Assembly (NCBI GenBank): GCA_020636405.1
Contig: JACJXW010000004.1
Coordinates: forward strand, 620,001-684,000
Length of the DNA stretch: 64,000 bases
Reading direction: 5' to 3'
Source: Lewinellaceae bacterium
GTDB lineage: Bacteria > Bacteroidota > Bacteroidia > Chitinophagales > Saprospiraceae
Translations under genes and position numbers: made by a program
Shown here: in pieces, positions 52,873 to 61,768 of the stretch
Layout: each line of letters opens with the position of its first letter
Numbering within the stretch: position 1 is the first letter of the stretch
The notes under the pieces: generated by a model
Databases searched by the model: none
The model's input: the letters and a program-made list of their open reading frames with translations, nothing else
Told to the model about the DNA's origin: nothing

Positions 52873-53895
52873 TTATCCCTGAGTCCTCTTCTTTTCCCAT
52901 TCCCAGGCGGTGCGCATGATGTCCCGGATATCCCGTTGGGGTTCCCAGCCCAGAAGGTTTGCTGCGCGGTCGTTGTTGGCGTAGATGGCGACTACATCAC
53001 CGGGGCGCCGTTCGCCCATTTGGTACGATAGAGGTTGAGCGGTCACCATCATAAAGGCATTGATGGCTTCCAGCACGGTCACGCCCTCCCCGATGCCGAG
53101 GTTGAAGACCTCCAGGTTGTCGGAATTTTTCCCTTTCATCAGGTACTGCAGGGCTTTGGTGTGGGCATTGGCCAGGTCCATCACGTGGATGTAGTCACGA
53201 ACGCAGCTGCCATCGCGGGTATCGTAGTTGTCGCCGAAGACGGTCATCTCCTGTCGTTTGCCGATGGCTGTTTCGGTGATCACCGGCACCAGGTTGGAAG
53301 CCGGGTTGGTGGGGGCTTCCCCGATCAGGGCGCTTTCGTGGGCGCCGGCGGGGTTGAAATAGCGCAACAGGATGCTTTTTTGTTGAGGGTGGACCCTCGA
53401 AAAATCCCGGATGATCTGCTCGCCCATTTGTTTAGTGCGGGCATACGGGGACTCCGCTTCCTGAAACGGGGTGCTTTCCGTGACCGGCAGTTCGGTGGTA
53501 TTGCCATAAACGGAGCAGGAAGAGGAAAAGATCAGGCTCGGGATCTTGTACTGGTCCATACAGTCCAGCAGGTTGAGCAGGCTGTTGAGGTTGTTGCGAA
53601 AATAGCGGACCGGCTGATGCACCGATTCCCCTACCAGTTTGAGGGCTGCAAAATGAATGATGCCTTCTATGTCCGGGTGCTCCTCGAAGATCTGACGGGT
53701 GGCTTCCTCCCAGCAGAGGTCGATATTGTAGTTCTTCACCCGTTTGCCGGTGATCGCTTCGATGCCGTTGAGCACTTCCTCGCTGGAATTGCTCAGGTTA
53801 TCTACTGAAATAACGTCGAACCCGTTGTCGATCAGGTCGACGATCGTGTGGCTGCCGATGTAGCCGCATCCTCCTGTTACTAGTACTTTACTCAT
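52873..53895 (-). CDS. galE: UDP-glucose 4-epimerase
   Basis: This 340-residue SDR enzyme interconverts UDP-glucose and UDP-galactose. It has the NAD motif VTGGCGYIGSHTIVDLI at the N-terminus, the GIIHFAALKLVGESV substrate segment, SSSCSVYG with the catalytic serine, YARTK with Tyr and Lys near 150, and DGSCVRDYIHVMDLANAH. Its full length is normal for GalE. It supplies UDP-galactose for surface polysaccharides. It is transcribed divergently from cysQ. Confidence 0.97.
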   Translation of the reverse strand: MSKVLVTGGCGYIGSHTIVDLIDNGFDVISVDNLSNSSEEVLNGIEAITGKRVKNYNIDLCWEEATRQIFEEHPDIEGIIHFAALKLVGESVHQPVRYFRNNLNSLLNLLDCMDQYKIPSLIFSSSCSVYGNTTELPVTESTPFQEAESPYARTKQMGEQIIRDFSRVHPQQKSILLRYFNPAGAHESALIGEAPTNPASNLVPVITETAIGKRQEMTVFGDNYDTRDGSCVRDYIHVMDLANAHTKALQYLMKGKNSDNLEVFNLGIGEGVTVLEAINAFMMVTAQPLSYQMGERRPGDVVAIYANNDRAANLLGWEPQRDIRDIMRTAWEWEKKRTQG

Positions 53896-53984
53896 ATCCC
53901 CGTTTTACCTGTTCTGTCGTGTTTTTGTTTCAACGGATGGCACCCTTTTTTACCCTCCTGTTCCACGCTGCCTGATAAAAAGCC

Positions 53985-53992
53985 TACCTTTG
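53985..53992 (+). promoter_or_regulatory. cysQ: -7 box before cysQ
   Basis: TACCTTTG exactly fits TAnnTTTG and lies 36 bases before the cysQ start codon at 54029. The matching -33 element is weak (TGTTC near 53960). Confidence 0.4.
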
Positions 53993-54028
53993 CCATCAGG
54001 AATTTCAAAGGTACATCAAATCGAATTA

Positions 54029-54805
54029 ATGGACAGAATAGAACTGGCAAAAGAAGTCATCCGGATCGCCCGGCAGGCGGGCAGCGCGATCATGGCCATC
54101 TACGGCAAAGAGGATTTTGGTATTGAACTCAAGCAAGATGAATCCCCACTTACGCTGGCCGATCGGGCCGCCAATGACGTCATCTGCAAAGCACTCGCAA
54201 AGCTCCCGGTACAGTATCCTATCGTTTCGGAAGAAAACCGGGCCATCCCCTACGAAGAACGCAAGGCTTTTGAATACAACTGGCTGGTCGACCCCCTGGA
54301 TGGTACCAAGGAGTTCATCAAACGCAACGGGGAGTTTACCGTCAATATCGCTCTCATTCACCACGGAACACCAGTGCTCGGCGTGGTTTACGTGCCCTGT
54401 TTTAACGAAACCTACTGGGCAGTGAAAGGGGAGGGGGCATACTGGGAGCGCAACGGGGAAACCCATCCCATCCAGGCGGCCGCCTTCAGCTTAACTGACC
54501 CCGGACTGAACGTGGTTTGCTCTCGTTCTCACCTCAACGAAGAGACCCAGGCCTTCATCGACAAACTGACTTCGCCGGAGCGGGTGGCCAAAGGCAGTTC
54601 CCTGAAATTCCTGATCGTAGCCCGGGGGGAGGCCCATGTCTACCCTCGCCTGGGGCCAACCATGGAATGGGACACCGCCGCCGCGCAGGCCGTCCTGGAA
54701 GGAGCCGGCGGCCAGGTGATCGATGAGGAGACGAAAAAACCACTGCGCTACAATAAGGAGAACCTGCGCAACCCTTATTTCATCGCGTATGGGAGGGTAG
54801 ATTAG
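54029..54805 (+). CDS. cysQ: 3'(2'),5'-bisphosphate nucleotidase CysQ
   Basis: This 258-residue inositol monophosphatase-fold enzyme removes the 3' phosphate from PAP during sulfate assimilation. It has ESPLTLADRAANDVICKAL, EENRAIPYEERKAFEYNWLV, then DPLDGTKEFIKRNGEFTVNI (the metal-binding WxxDPxDGTxxF motif near residues 83-95) and MEWDTAAAQAVLEGAGG at the C-terminus. The ATG at 54029 is preferred over an upstream start. A strong terminator follows 3 bases after the stop codon. Confidence 0.95.
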   Translation: MDRIELAKEVIRIARQAGSAIMAIYGKEDFGIELKQDESPLTLADRAANDVICKALAKLPVQYPIVSEENRAIPYEERKAFEYNWLVDPLDGTKEFIKRNGEFTVNIALIHHGTPVLGVVYVPCFNETYWAVKGEGAYWERNGETHPIQAAAFSLTDPGLNVVCSRSHLNEETQAFIDKLTSPERVAKGSSLKFLIVARGEAHVYPRLGPTMEWDTAAAQAVLEGAGGQVIDEETKKPLRYNKENLRNPYFIAYGRVD

Positions 54806-54806
54806 G

Positions 54807-54842
54807 ATATTCCAGATCTCCGAGATCTGGAATATATTTTTT
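54807..54842 (+). terminator. Terminator of cysQ
   Basis: ATATTCCAGATCTC (54807-54820) and GAGATCTGGAATAT (54822-54835) form an exact 14-bp inverted repeat, followed by ATTTTTT. The GT2 gene begins 18 bases further on, so it needs its own promoter within or after this hairpin. Confidence 0.9.
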
Positions 54843-54859
54843 CTTGCCTAAATTGCGGT

Positions 54860-55612
54860 ATGCATTCTCTCAGCGTCATCATCACTACCTTCAACGAAGA
54901 ACAGAATATTCAGGGCGCCCTGGAGTCCGTGTCCTGGGCGGATGAGGTTATCGTCGTGGATTCCTTCAGCTCTGACCGTACGGTGGAAATCGCCCGCAAA
55001 TATACCCGTAGGGTAATGCAACGCGAATACACCGGCCCTGCAGGCCAGAAAAACTGGGCCATTCCCCAGGCTCGTCACGAATGGATATTATTGCTGGATG
55101 CGGATGAACGGGTGCCGGAGAAGCTGAAGCTCGAGATCCAGCAGTACCTCAATCAGGAGCATATTCCTTACGATGCCTTCTGGATCGGCCGCCGCAATTT
55201 CTTCATGGGTAAGGAGGTGCACTTCAGCGGGTGGCAGGGGGATGCCGTCGTCCGTTTCTTCCGGCGCGACCTCTGCCGGTACAATGACAAACAGGTGCAC
55301 GAAGAGATCATCACCGAAGGGCTGCGGGTGGGCTGGCTCGACGATAAGCTCCTGCATTATACCTACCGCGATATGGACCATTTCCTGGACAAGATGCGCC
55401 GTTATGCCCGCTGGTCCGCCCGGGATTACAGCAAAAAGACGAAAAGGGTGACGGTTTTCCACCTCTTCTTCAAACCCCTGTTCCGATTTTTCAAGCATTA
55501 CCTACTCCAACTGGGATTCCTGGACGGAAAAGTGGGCCTGGTAGTGAGTGTGGTCATGGCCTGGGGCGTGTTCTTGCGATACGCTAATTTGATGGAAGAA
55601 AAAAGTGTATAA
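54860..55612 (+). CDS. Glycosyltransferase family 2 (WaaE/KdtX-like)
   Basis: This 250-residue GT-A enzyme starts MHSLSVIITTFNEEQNIQGA and has the donor motifs WADEVIVVDSFSSDRTVEIA, NWAIPQARHEWILLLDADER (DxD), then QVHEEIITEGLRVGWLDDKL (the acceptor/catalytic segment). The arrangement matches WaaE/KdtX-type lipopolysaccharide-core glycosyltransferases. A C-terminal amphipathic region (FLDGKVGLVVSVVMAWGVFL) may contact the membrane. The acceptor is not shown. Confidence 0.92.
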   Translation: MHSLSVIITTFNEEQNIQGALESVSWADEVIVVDSFSSDRTVEIARKYTRRVMQREYTGPAGQKNWAIPQARHEWILLLDADERVPEKLKLEIQQYLNQEHIPYDAFWIGRRNFFMGKEVHFSGWQGDAVVRFFRRDLCRYNDKQVHEEIITEGLRVGWLDDKLLHYTYRDMDHFLDKMRRYARWSARDYSKKTKRVTVFHLFFKPLFRFFKHYLLQLGFLDGKVGLVVSVVMAWGVFLRYANLMEEKSV

Positions 55613-55704
55613 GTGTTTTGGTGCATTCGTGTTCACCCCCCTACCTTAGGTAAGGCACTTCAAAAAATGCACTAATGCACATAAGCACATAAGCACACTA
55701 CAAA
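55613..55704. repeat. 8-bp word array with inverted arms
   Basis: Left words GTGTTTTG and GTGCATTC (55613-55632) are answered by inverted TGCACTAA, TGCACATA, AGCACATA, AGCACACT (55666-55697), again on an 8-base period. A small TACCTTAGGTA palindrome lies between. It separates convergent genes. Confidence 0.75.
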
Positions 55705-56739
55705 TCACTTCACTACCTCAAAGGCAGTTTCCACCGGAGTCTTGCTTCTTTTCTTCCGCGGCAAACGTTGGCGTTCCACCTGATGGATACCCTTGATGAA
55801 CCGGAGTGTGCCGGTCAGTGAACGGATCACGATGCTGTGGGTCGACAGGCTTCCGTCCCTGCCGAAATTGACGCCCTCCAGGAAAGTGCTCTGGGTGATG
55901 CCGGTGGCGGCAAAGAAGATGTCGTCCGACCGGACGAGCGTGTTCAGGTTGAGGACTTCCCGCAGTTTGACGCCATCCTTCTTCAGTTGCCGCTTCTCGT
56001 CTTCCCGTTGCGGCGCCCGCATACCCTGCATGCCTCCTCCCAGGGCTTTGACGGCAGCAGCTGCCATGACGCCCTTTGTAGCATCCCCGATACCCATCAG
56101 TACATCGATGCAGGTGTCCGGTACGGCGGCCATCAGGGCGCCCATCACATCCCCTTCGGGGTGCAGGGAGATGCGTGCGCCTGCCTGCCGGATCTCTTCA
56201 ATCAGGGAAGCATGGCGGTTTTTATCGAGTACGAAAACGGTCAGTTCATTCACGCTCTTGCCCAGGGCTTCGGCAATACGGTGCAGGTTTTGGGTAGGAG
56301 AAAGCCGGATGTCGATGGCCTCCCGTGCCTCTCGTCCTACGACGATCTTATTCATGTACACGGCATTGCCGGGGTTCCACAGGCTGCCTCGTTCGGCCAC
56401 TGTGATGGCGGAGATGGCATTGGGGCGCCCGTCGGCCAGCAGGGCGGTGCCTTCTACCGGCCCTACCGCTACGTCCAGTTCCGGCCCGGCGCCATTGCCG
56501 ATGTGTTCGCCGTTGAATAGGAAAGGCGCCTCTTCCTGCTCGCCCTCCCCAATGGCCACAACTCCGTTCATATCTACGGTTTTCAGGAATGCACTCATGG
56601 CCTCGGCGGCGGCCCGGTCACCTTTTTCTTTGCTGCCCATGCCCATGAAGCGGGATGCTGCGATGGCTGCCGCCTCGGTGACGCGGGCCAGTTCCATGCC
56701 GAGGTTGCGGTTGGGTTGTGGTTTGTCTTGCTGAATCAT
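55705..56739 (-). CDS. glpX: Class II fructose-1,6-bisphosphatase
   Basis: This 344-residue enzyme converts fructose 1,6-bisphosphate to fructose 6-phosphate in gluconeogenesis. GlpX motifs are VVAIGEGEQEEAPFLFNGEH, LDVAVGPVEGTALLADGRPN, the AVDIRLSPTQ-like AIDIRLSPTQNLHRIAEALG, VLMGIGDATKGVMAAAAVKA and LGGGMQGM. Length and order are normal for the family. The C-terminus is basic (RLPRKKRSKTP). It is followed by a word array and convergent with the GT2 gene. Confidence 0.95.
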   Translation of the reverse strand: MIQQDKPQPNRNLGMELARVTEAAAIAASRFMGMGSKEKGDRAAAEAMSAFLKTVDMNGVVAIGEGEQEEAPFLFNGEHIGNGAGPELDVAVGPVEGTALLADGRPNAISAITVAERGSLWNPGNAVYMNKIVVGREAREAIDIRLSPTQNLHRIAEALGKSVNELTVFVLDKNRHASLIEEIRQAGARISLHPEGDVMGALMAAVPDTCIDVLMGIGDATKGVMAAAAVKALGGGMQGMRAPQREDEKRQLKKDGVKLREVLNLNTLVRSDDIFFAATGITQSTFLEGVNFGRDGSLSTHSIVIRSLTGTLRFIKGIHQVERQRLPRKKRSKTPVETAFEVVK

Positions 56740-56880
56740 AGCGATGCCTTTTGGTGGTGAAGCTTTTTGCGAACACCCCTCAAGTTACAGCGCCGGAGAA
56801 TGGGAGTCAGTGCGGAAGGTCACAGAAGGGCCTCCGGCCCCCTGGGCGGGTATGGAGAGAGGCATGGAGTATTGAGCCTG

Positions 56881-57609
56881 CTACCGGTGACTTTCCATCT
56901 TCATTTCAAAAACAGCAGCCAATTGTGCCAGGTTGAAATGCTCCAGGCCAGGCGCCACCAGCCGGGCGCCGCGGAAGGGCTTCCCAAAGGTATAATCATT
57001 GTAGAATACCGCAGTAGGAATACCGGCAGCCAGAGCCGCTTCCAGCCCCTCCTCCGAGTCTTCGATCATGATCACCTCGGTTGCCGTAAGCCCCATCTGC
57101 TCCAGGCATTGGCGGTGCAGGAGCCCGTTGGTGTCGGTCTTCCGCCCCGATTCTTTGCCCAGGATGGGGGCAAAGTGCTGGTAATAATCCCCGAGTTGTG
57201 CCCGTAGCAAGGCGTGGATCTGCGTTTCGTAGGAAGTGGAAACCACCGCCAACCGGATGCCGTTGGCGAGGGCTTCTTCGATCATCGGCTTTACGCCAGG
57301 GCGCAGGTGCAGCCGGGTAAGGTATTTTTCAATATAAAGGCGTTGCTTCAGCGGCTTGAAGGCCTCTACATATCGCCCGATCTTTTCCTCCGGCATTCCG
57401 CGTTGTTCCAGGCAGTAGGCCAGCCGGAAGGCGGAGCCGGGCAGGTGGCTCATAGCGATGAATTCCTCAAAGCTCCACTGAACATCCATGCCGAGTTGGC
57501 GCATAGCCTCATTACAGGCAGGCAAATGGCCATGGCGTTCGGTATCGGCCAGGGTTCCGTCGACGTCGAAGATCAGGGCGCGGAGTTCTATTAAGTATTT
57601 GATTTCCAA
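56881..57609 (-). CDS. HAD hydrolase, CbbY/beta-phosphoglucomutase-like
   Basis: This protein of about 242 residues has motif I as LIFDVDGTLADTERHGHLPA, motif II as LAVVSTSYETQ, motif III as a lysine in GKESGRKTDTNGLLHR, and motif IV as VIMIEDSEEGLEAALAAGIP, with the cap domain between I and II. No ATG precedes motif I closely; the only close start is TTG (57609), one base after the stop codon of the upstream HAD gene. An ATG further up (57666) would overlap that gene. The pair probably forms one transcript with gph. Confidence 0.82.
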   Translation of the reverse strand: MEIKYLIELRALIFDVDGTLADTERHGHLPACNEAMRQLGMDVQWSFEEFIAMSHLPGSAFRLAYCLEQRGMPEEKIGRYVEAFKPLKQRLYIEKYLTRLHLRPGVKPMIEEALANGIRLAVVSTSYETQIHALLRAQLGDYYQHFAPILGKESGRKTDTNGLLHRQCLEQMGLTATEVIMIEDSEEGLEAALAAGIPTAVFYNDYTFGKPFRGARLVAPGLEHFNLAQLAAVFEMKMESHR

Positions 57610-57610
57610 A

Positions 57611-58285
57611 TCAATTTGATGATAGGGAGTTGTCTTTTTCCGGGAGAAATTCCAGCAACTCGGCAAAGGATCCGATCACATAGTCCGGCCGCATCTTCAG
57701 CAACACATCGGCCGGGCGATAGCCATAAGTGACGGCGCAGGTATACAGGCCGGCGGCCTTTCCTGCTTCCAGGTCGTGGGTGGAATCGCCGATCATCATA
57801 GCTTTTTCCGGCCCTATATCCAGGCTTTTGAGGATGGCTTTTACGCCGGCAGGATCGGGCTTGAGCGGGTATTTTTCCGGTTGGGCGCCCTGCACTTTGT
57901 CGAAGTAAGGCGCCAGCCCGAGCTCCCGGATGATGGCCTCGGTGAAGCCCTGCGCTTTGTTGCTGTAAACCGCCTTTTTGAGATGGGGCAGGGCGGCCAG
58001 AGTCTCTTGTACTCCCGGGTAGCAGCGGGTTTTATCGGCGTGGTGGCTGCCGTAGTAATGGTCGAACAGCTGGCGGGCCCGCTGGAGGGTGCCCGGGGTC
58101 ACCTCACCTGTCGCTTTTTGGAGCAGGTAGCTCAGTCCGCTGCCCAGTAGGGGAGGCAGTTCATCGTAGTGGAGTAGGGGCTTGCCCAGTTTTTCTAAAG
58201 CATAATTGACGGCGTCGCCCAGGTCGAAGCGGGAGTCGACGAGGGTGCCGTCGAGGTCGAAGATGAGTAAGCGTATGTCCTCCAT
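57611..58285 (-). CDS. gph: HAD hydrolase, phosphoglycolate phosphatase-like
   Basis: This 224-residue protein has motif I as LLIFDLDGTLVDSRFDLGDA, the helical cap, motif II as AVYSNKAQGF, motif III as KPDPAGVKAILKS and motif IV as MMIGDSTHDLEAGKAAGLYT. This is the Gph pattern, which removes 2-phosphoglycolate formed during DNA repair or oxygenase side reactions. It is 12 bp downstream of the SLC13 gene and leads directly into a second HAD gene. The exact substrate is inferred. Confidence 0.85.
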   Translation of the reverse strand: MEDIRLLIFDLDGTLVDSRFDLGDAVNYALEKLGKPLLHYDELPPLLGSGLSYLLQKATGEVTPGTLQRARQLFDHYYGSHHADKTRCYPGVQETLAALPHLKKAVYSNKAQGFTEAIIRELGLAPYFDKVQGAQPEKYPLKPDPAGVKAILKSLDIGPEKAMMIGDSTHDLEAGKAAGLYTCAVTYGYRPADVLLKMRPDYVIGSFAELLEFLPEKDNSLSSN

Positions 58286-58297
58286 AGTATTTCAAAT

Positions 58298-59785
58298 TTA
58301 TTTTCTAAACCCCTCCGGGAACTGGCCCAGGTCGACGCCCCAGAGTACCGGCAGCAGGAAATATACCGCCAGGCTGACGAGTAATATGGAAATAATGTTC
58401 ATCCAGACGCCCGCCCGGGCCATATCCGGGATGCGCAGGTAGCCTGGCCCGAAAACGACGGCATTGGGAGGGGTGGCCACCGGCAGCATGAATGCACAGG
58501 AGGCCGCCACCGTGGCGCCCACCATGAGTGTATAGGGGTGCACGCCTATCGTCAGGGCCATAGGAGCCAGGATGGGCAGGATCATAGACGTGGTGGCCAG
58601 GTTGGAGGTGATCTCCGTCAGGAAGTTGACGGTTCCTACCAGGATAAGCAGGATCAGGATCAGAGCCATACCCTCCAGTCCGGCCATCTGGCCGCCGATC
58701 CAGGCTGCCAGGCCGCTGTCCTGAAAGCCGGCCGCCAGGGCCAGCCCGCCGCCGAAGAGCAGGATGATCCCCCAGGGGAGGGCCACTGCCGCTTCCCAAT
58801 TGATGAGTTTCTCCCTTCTGTTGGCTTTGGTAGGGAGGAGAAACAAGGCAATGGCCCCGGCTATTGCAATGATGGTGTCATCGAGGGCGGGCATGATCTT
58901 TTGTAAAAGGAAAGAACGGCTGATCCAGGCCAGGGCGGTTAATATAAATACCGCCAAGACCATCTTTTCTTCATAGGAAATGGGGCCGAGCGCCCGGAGT
59001 TGCCCTTTGATCTCTGCTTTTCCTCCAGGAAGGGTAATGTTCTTCATCGGATAAGCGATCTGGACCAGGTAGCGCCAGCAGATGAACAGCAGGGCCGCCG
59101 AAATGGGCAAACCAAAGGCGATCCACTGGGAAAAGGTGATCTCCACGCCGTAGAACTCCTGGACGACGGCCGCCAGCACCAGGTTGGGCGGAGTACCGAT
59201 GAGGGTGGCGATACCCCCAATGGATGCACTGTAGGCGATGGCCAGCATGAGTGCCTTACTGAAGTATTCCGTGATTTCCTGCGAGGTGCCGGCATCATTT
59301 TTCAATTGTGAAACAATGGCCATGCCGATGGGCAACATCATCACAGCGGTAGCGGTATTGGAGATCCACATCGAAAGAAAGGCAGTAGCGATCATAAAGC
59401 CCAGAATAATGTAGCTCATATTGGTGCCGATGCGGTAAATGATATTCAGTGCGATCCGCCGGTGCAGGTTCCATTTCTCGATGGCAATGGCAATGATGAA
59501 ACCGCCCAGGTAAAGGAAGATCATGCGGTGTCCGAAGGCCTCGGTGGTGCTGTCCAGCGCGAGCCCTCCCGTCAGCGGGAAGAGCACGATCGGTAGCAGG
59601 GACGTAACCGGGATGGGGATGGCTTCAGTGATCCACCAGGCGGCCACCCAGAGGGTCGAGGCCAGCACCGCTCTGCCCTCAGAGGAGAGCCCTTCCGGCC
59701 GGAAGAAGAGCAGGGTAAGAATAAAAAGGGCCGGGCCGAGTACCATGCCGAAGTTGCGGGCAGACAGTCGTTTCGTCGTGGACAT
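58298..59785 (-). CDS. SLC13/DASS-family anion:sodium symporter
   Basis: This 495-residue inner-membrane protein has about eleven to twelve hydrophobic segments and the two SNT-type substrate motifs: WISNTATAVMMLPIG in the first half and TEITSNLATTSMILPILAPM in the second. GYLRIPDMARAG-WMNIIS follows near the C-terminus. This is the SdcS/CitT-like family, which imports dicarboxylates, citrate or sulfate with sodium. It is the first gene of a three-gene run with the two HADs. Confidence 0.93.
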   Translation of the reverse strand: MSTTKRLSARNFGMVLGPALFILTLLFFRPEGLSSEGRAVLASTLWVAAWWITEAIPIPVTSLLPIVLFPLTGGLALDSTTEAFGHRMIFLYLGGFIIAIAIEKWNLHRRIALNIIYRIGTNMSYIILGFMIATAFLSMWISNTATAVMMLPIGMAIVSQLKNDAGTSQEITEYFSKALMLAIAYSASIGGIATLIGTPPNLVLAAVVQEFYGVEITFSQWIAFGLPISAALLFICWRYLVQIAYPMKNITLPGGKAEIKGQLRALGPISYEEKMVLAVFILTALAWISRSFLLQKIMPALDDTIIAIAGAIALFLLPTKANRREKLINWEAAVALPWGIILLFGGGLALAAGFQDSGLAAWIGGQMAGLEGMALILILLILVGTVNFLTEITSNLATTSMILPILAPMALTIGVHPYTLMVGATVAASCAFMLPVATPPNAVVFGPGYLRIPDMARAGVWMNIISILLVSLAVYFLLPVLWGVDLGQFPEGFRK

Positions 59786-59907
59786 GTTTCGAGATTGAGA
59801 AGTGCAAGTTAAATAAACTCTCAGCCTGTGGTGTATCAGAAAGGAGAGAAAATGCCCGGGGGCCTGTCTTTAGCGGTTTTCGGGATTTTGTGGGTGGGCA
59901 GGAACCT

Positions 59908-60036
59908 GGGGACGTTGGGACGTTGGGACGTTGGGACGTTAGGATGTTGGGACGTTGGGACGTTAGGATGTCTTAACGTCAAAACGTCCTAACGTCAAAA
60001 CATCCTAACGTCAAAACCTCCTAACGTCAAAACCCC
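59908..60036. repeat. 8-bp word array with two inverted arms of equal size
   Basis: The left arm (59908-59971) holds eight words of the type GGACGTTG, GGACGTTA or GGATGTTG. The right arm (59972-60036) holds about eight words of the type CCTAACGT and CAAAACGT, which are their inverse. The arms are nearly equal in length and could form one long hairpin. It lies in the gap between the divergent SLC13 gene and the 60156 gene. Confidence 0.9.
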
Positions 60037-60155
60037 CCGGAGTTATCTTCCCCTCTTTAAGCGGCAATTTCCCATTGCCGCTTAAATTTGAGCTCTTTTT
60101 TTTACTTAAATTATTTCTGTCCGGCCACATACTTAAACCTTATCTTGCACACCCT

Positions 60156-61553
60156 ATGCAGCCATCATTTAAAAAAGGCATCGGCTTTCTCCTGGCCCTC
60201 TTTCTCGCAGCCGGGTTGTACCTCATCCTTCGCTTCGACGGCACGGCCGACTCCGGCGACAGCGTGCAGCACTACCTGATCGCCCGTTACGCTTTTCAGC
60301 ACCCCCGCCTGTTCTTCGACCACTGGGGTAAACCCTTCTTCGTCTTACTCAGCGCCCCCTTTGCCCAGCTGGGCTTTACCGGTATGAAGCTGTTCAACCT
60401 GCTCGCCGCCGCCGGATCAGCATGGCTGGTTGCCCTGTGCTGCCGTCGCCTGGGTTATGCACATGCCGCCGGGGCGGGCCTGCTCTTCATTTGCGCGCCC
60501 TACAGCTTCGAGCTCATCTTTTCAGGCCTGACGGAACATCTCTTCGGGCTGGTGCTGATCCTTGGTGTTTACCTGGTGCTTGCCGGGCGCACCGCCTGGG
60601 CGGTGGTATTGGTGTCCTTTCTGCCATTTGTTCGTTCGGAAGGGCTGGTCATTATGGGGATGTGGGGGCTGTATCTTCTGATGGAACGGCAATGGAAGGT
60701 TTTGCCGCTACTGTTGGCGGGGCATGTCGTATATGCTCTTGCCGGAGCCTGGGCTCACGGCAGCCTGCTCTGGGTATTCAACAAGATCCCTTATGCCACG
60801 CCGGAAAGCGTCTACGGAGCAGGGGCGTTTTTTCACTTTGCGGAGCAACTCTTTTACGTCATCGGCCCGGTGCTCTATGGCCTGCTGGTGCTGGGAATAC
60901 TGGAGATGATTATTCGCCGGAAGGCGACAGGCGAAGAGTGGTGGCTTATCCTGGGAGGATTTCTGGCTTACTTTACCGCCCATACGCTTTTCTGGTACTT
61001 CGGCATTTTCAATTCCATGGGACTCAAGCGGGTGCTGGTAGCGGTGATGCCGCTGGTGGCCATCCTGGGTTTGCGGGGGCTGAACTTTGTGCTATCGTGG
61101 GCAGAAGGCAGAAAACGCTTGCAACAAGGCCTGCTGTTCCTGCTGCTGGCCGCTGTGGTGGCCTTTCCTTTTACAAAAAACAAAGCGGCCATTGATTGGC
61201 CCAACGATTTCACCCTGAAAGCCGATCAACAGCTTGCACAGGAAGTAGCGGTTTTCATCCGGCAGGCCGGTATCCGGACGGACAGCACCACTTTCTTTTT
61301 CAGTCATCCCTACCTGAGTATCCCGCTCGGCCTGGACTACTTCCGGCCCGAGCTGCGGCGCGAACTGGACCCGAATGCTTTGCAATCGCTTAAACCGGGC
61401 GATGTCGTCGTCTGGGAGAACTGGTTCGCGGTGGTGGATAAGGGGGTGTCGCTGGAGGCGCTGCCGGAGCAGTACGGGCTGGAGGTGCTGCGCACATTTG
61501 AGCGGGAAGGGGAGGGGAGGAGGGTGGAATTTGTGGTGCTGGTGGACAGGTAA
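60156..61553 (+). CDS. Polytopic membrane protein, GT-C-like
   Basis: This 465-residue protein has about ten hydrophobic helices. The first loop contains TADSGDSVQHYLIARYAFQH, with an acidic residue in the place expected for GT-C mannosyl- or arabinosyltransferases, followed by FFDHWGKPFFVLLSAPFAQL. The soluble C-terminus (QQLAQEVAVFIRQAGIRTDS) resembles that of other uncharacterised Bacteroidota GT-39-like proteins. The ATG at 60156 is preferred over 60075. Substrate unknown. Confidence 0.75.
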   Translation: MQPSFKKGIGFLLALFLAAGLYLILRFDGTADSGDSVQHYLIARYAFQHPRLFFDHWGKPFFVLLSAPFAQLGFTGMKLFNLLAAAGSAWLVALCCRRLGYAHAAGAGLLFICAPYSFELIFSGLTEHLFGLVLILGVYLVLAGRTAWAVVLVSFLPFVRSEGLVIMGMWGLYLLMERQWKVLPLLLAGHVVYALAGAWAHGSLLWVFNKIPYATPESVYGAGAFFHFAEQLFYVIGPVLYGLLVLGILEMIIRRKATGEEWWLILGGFLAYFTAHTLFWYFGIFNSMGLKRVLVAVMPLVAILGLRGLNFVLSWAEGRKRLQQGLLFLLLAAVVAFPFTKNKAAIDWPNDFTLKADQQLAQEVAVFIRQAGIRTDSTTFFFSHPYLSIPLGLDYFRPELRRELDPNALQSLKPGDVVVWENWFAVVDKGVSLEALPEQYGLEVLRTFEREGEGRRVEFVVLVDR

Positions 61554-61768
61554 CCCTTAGTACTCTGTAGTCGTAATCTGAAAGTGTCGGCGTGTATCCA
61601 GTCCTCTTCAGTCATTTCCTTCAAACGTTGAAAACGATATCTCCTCAGTTCTTCTCTGGCTTTTTTCTCCTCCTCTTCGGTCAATTCAGCAGGTATCATC
61701 ATAGACTCCGCTATTTCCTCAACCGTGTATTTCTCTCTTAGTTTTTTATATATTTCTTTGTAGCTCAT
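61337..61768 (-). CDS. Small helical protein, C-terminus probably truncated
   Basis: The first ~68 residues (MSYKEIYKKLREKYTVEEIA, ESMMIPAELTEEEEKKAREE, LRRYRFQRLKEMTEEDWIHA) are a convincing helical, strongly charged domain of a kind I associate with small Bacteroidota genes of unknown role. From about residue 69 the frame runs antisense through the 3' end of the membrane-protein gene for over 200 bp and reads as serine/threonine-rich junk. The original C-terminus appears lost. Its ATG overlaps the stop of the GNAT pseudogene (ATGA). Confidence 0.6.
   Translation of the reverse strand: MSYKEIYKKLREKYTVEEIAESMMIPAELTEEEEKKAREELRRYRFQRLKEMTEEDWIHADTFRLRLQSTKGYLSTSTTNSTLLPSPSRSNVRSTSSPYCSGSASSDTPLSTTANQFSQTTTSPGLSDCKAFGSSSRRSSGRK

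Noticed and set aside
55705..56739. Antisense ORFs through glpX (for example 55793-56734 on plus)
   Set aside because: Long antisense frames are common in GC-rich coding sequence. The minus-strand frame carries the GlpX motifs.
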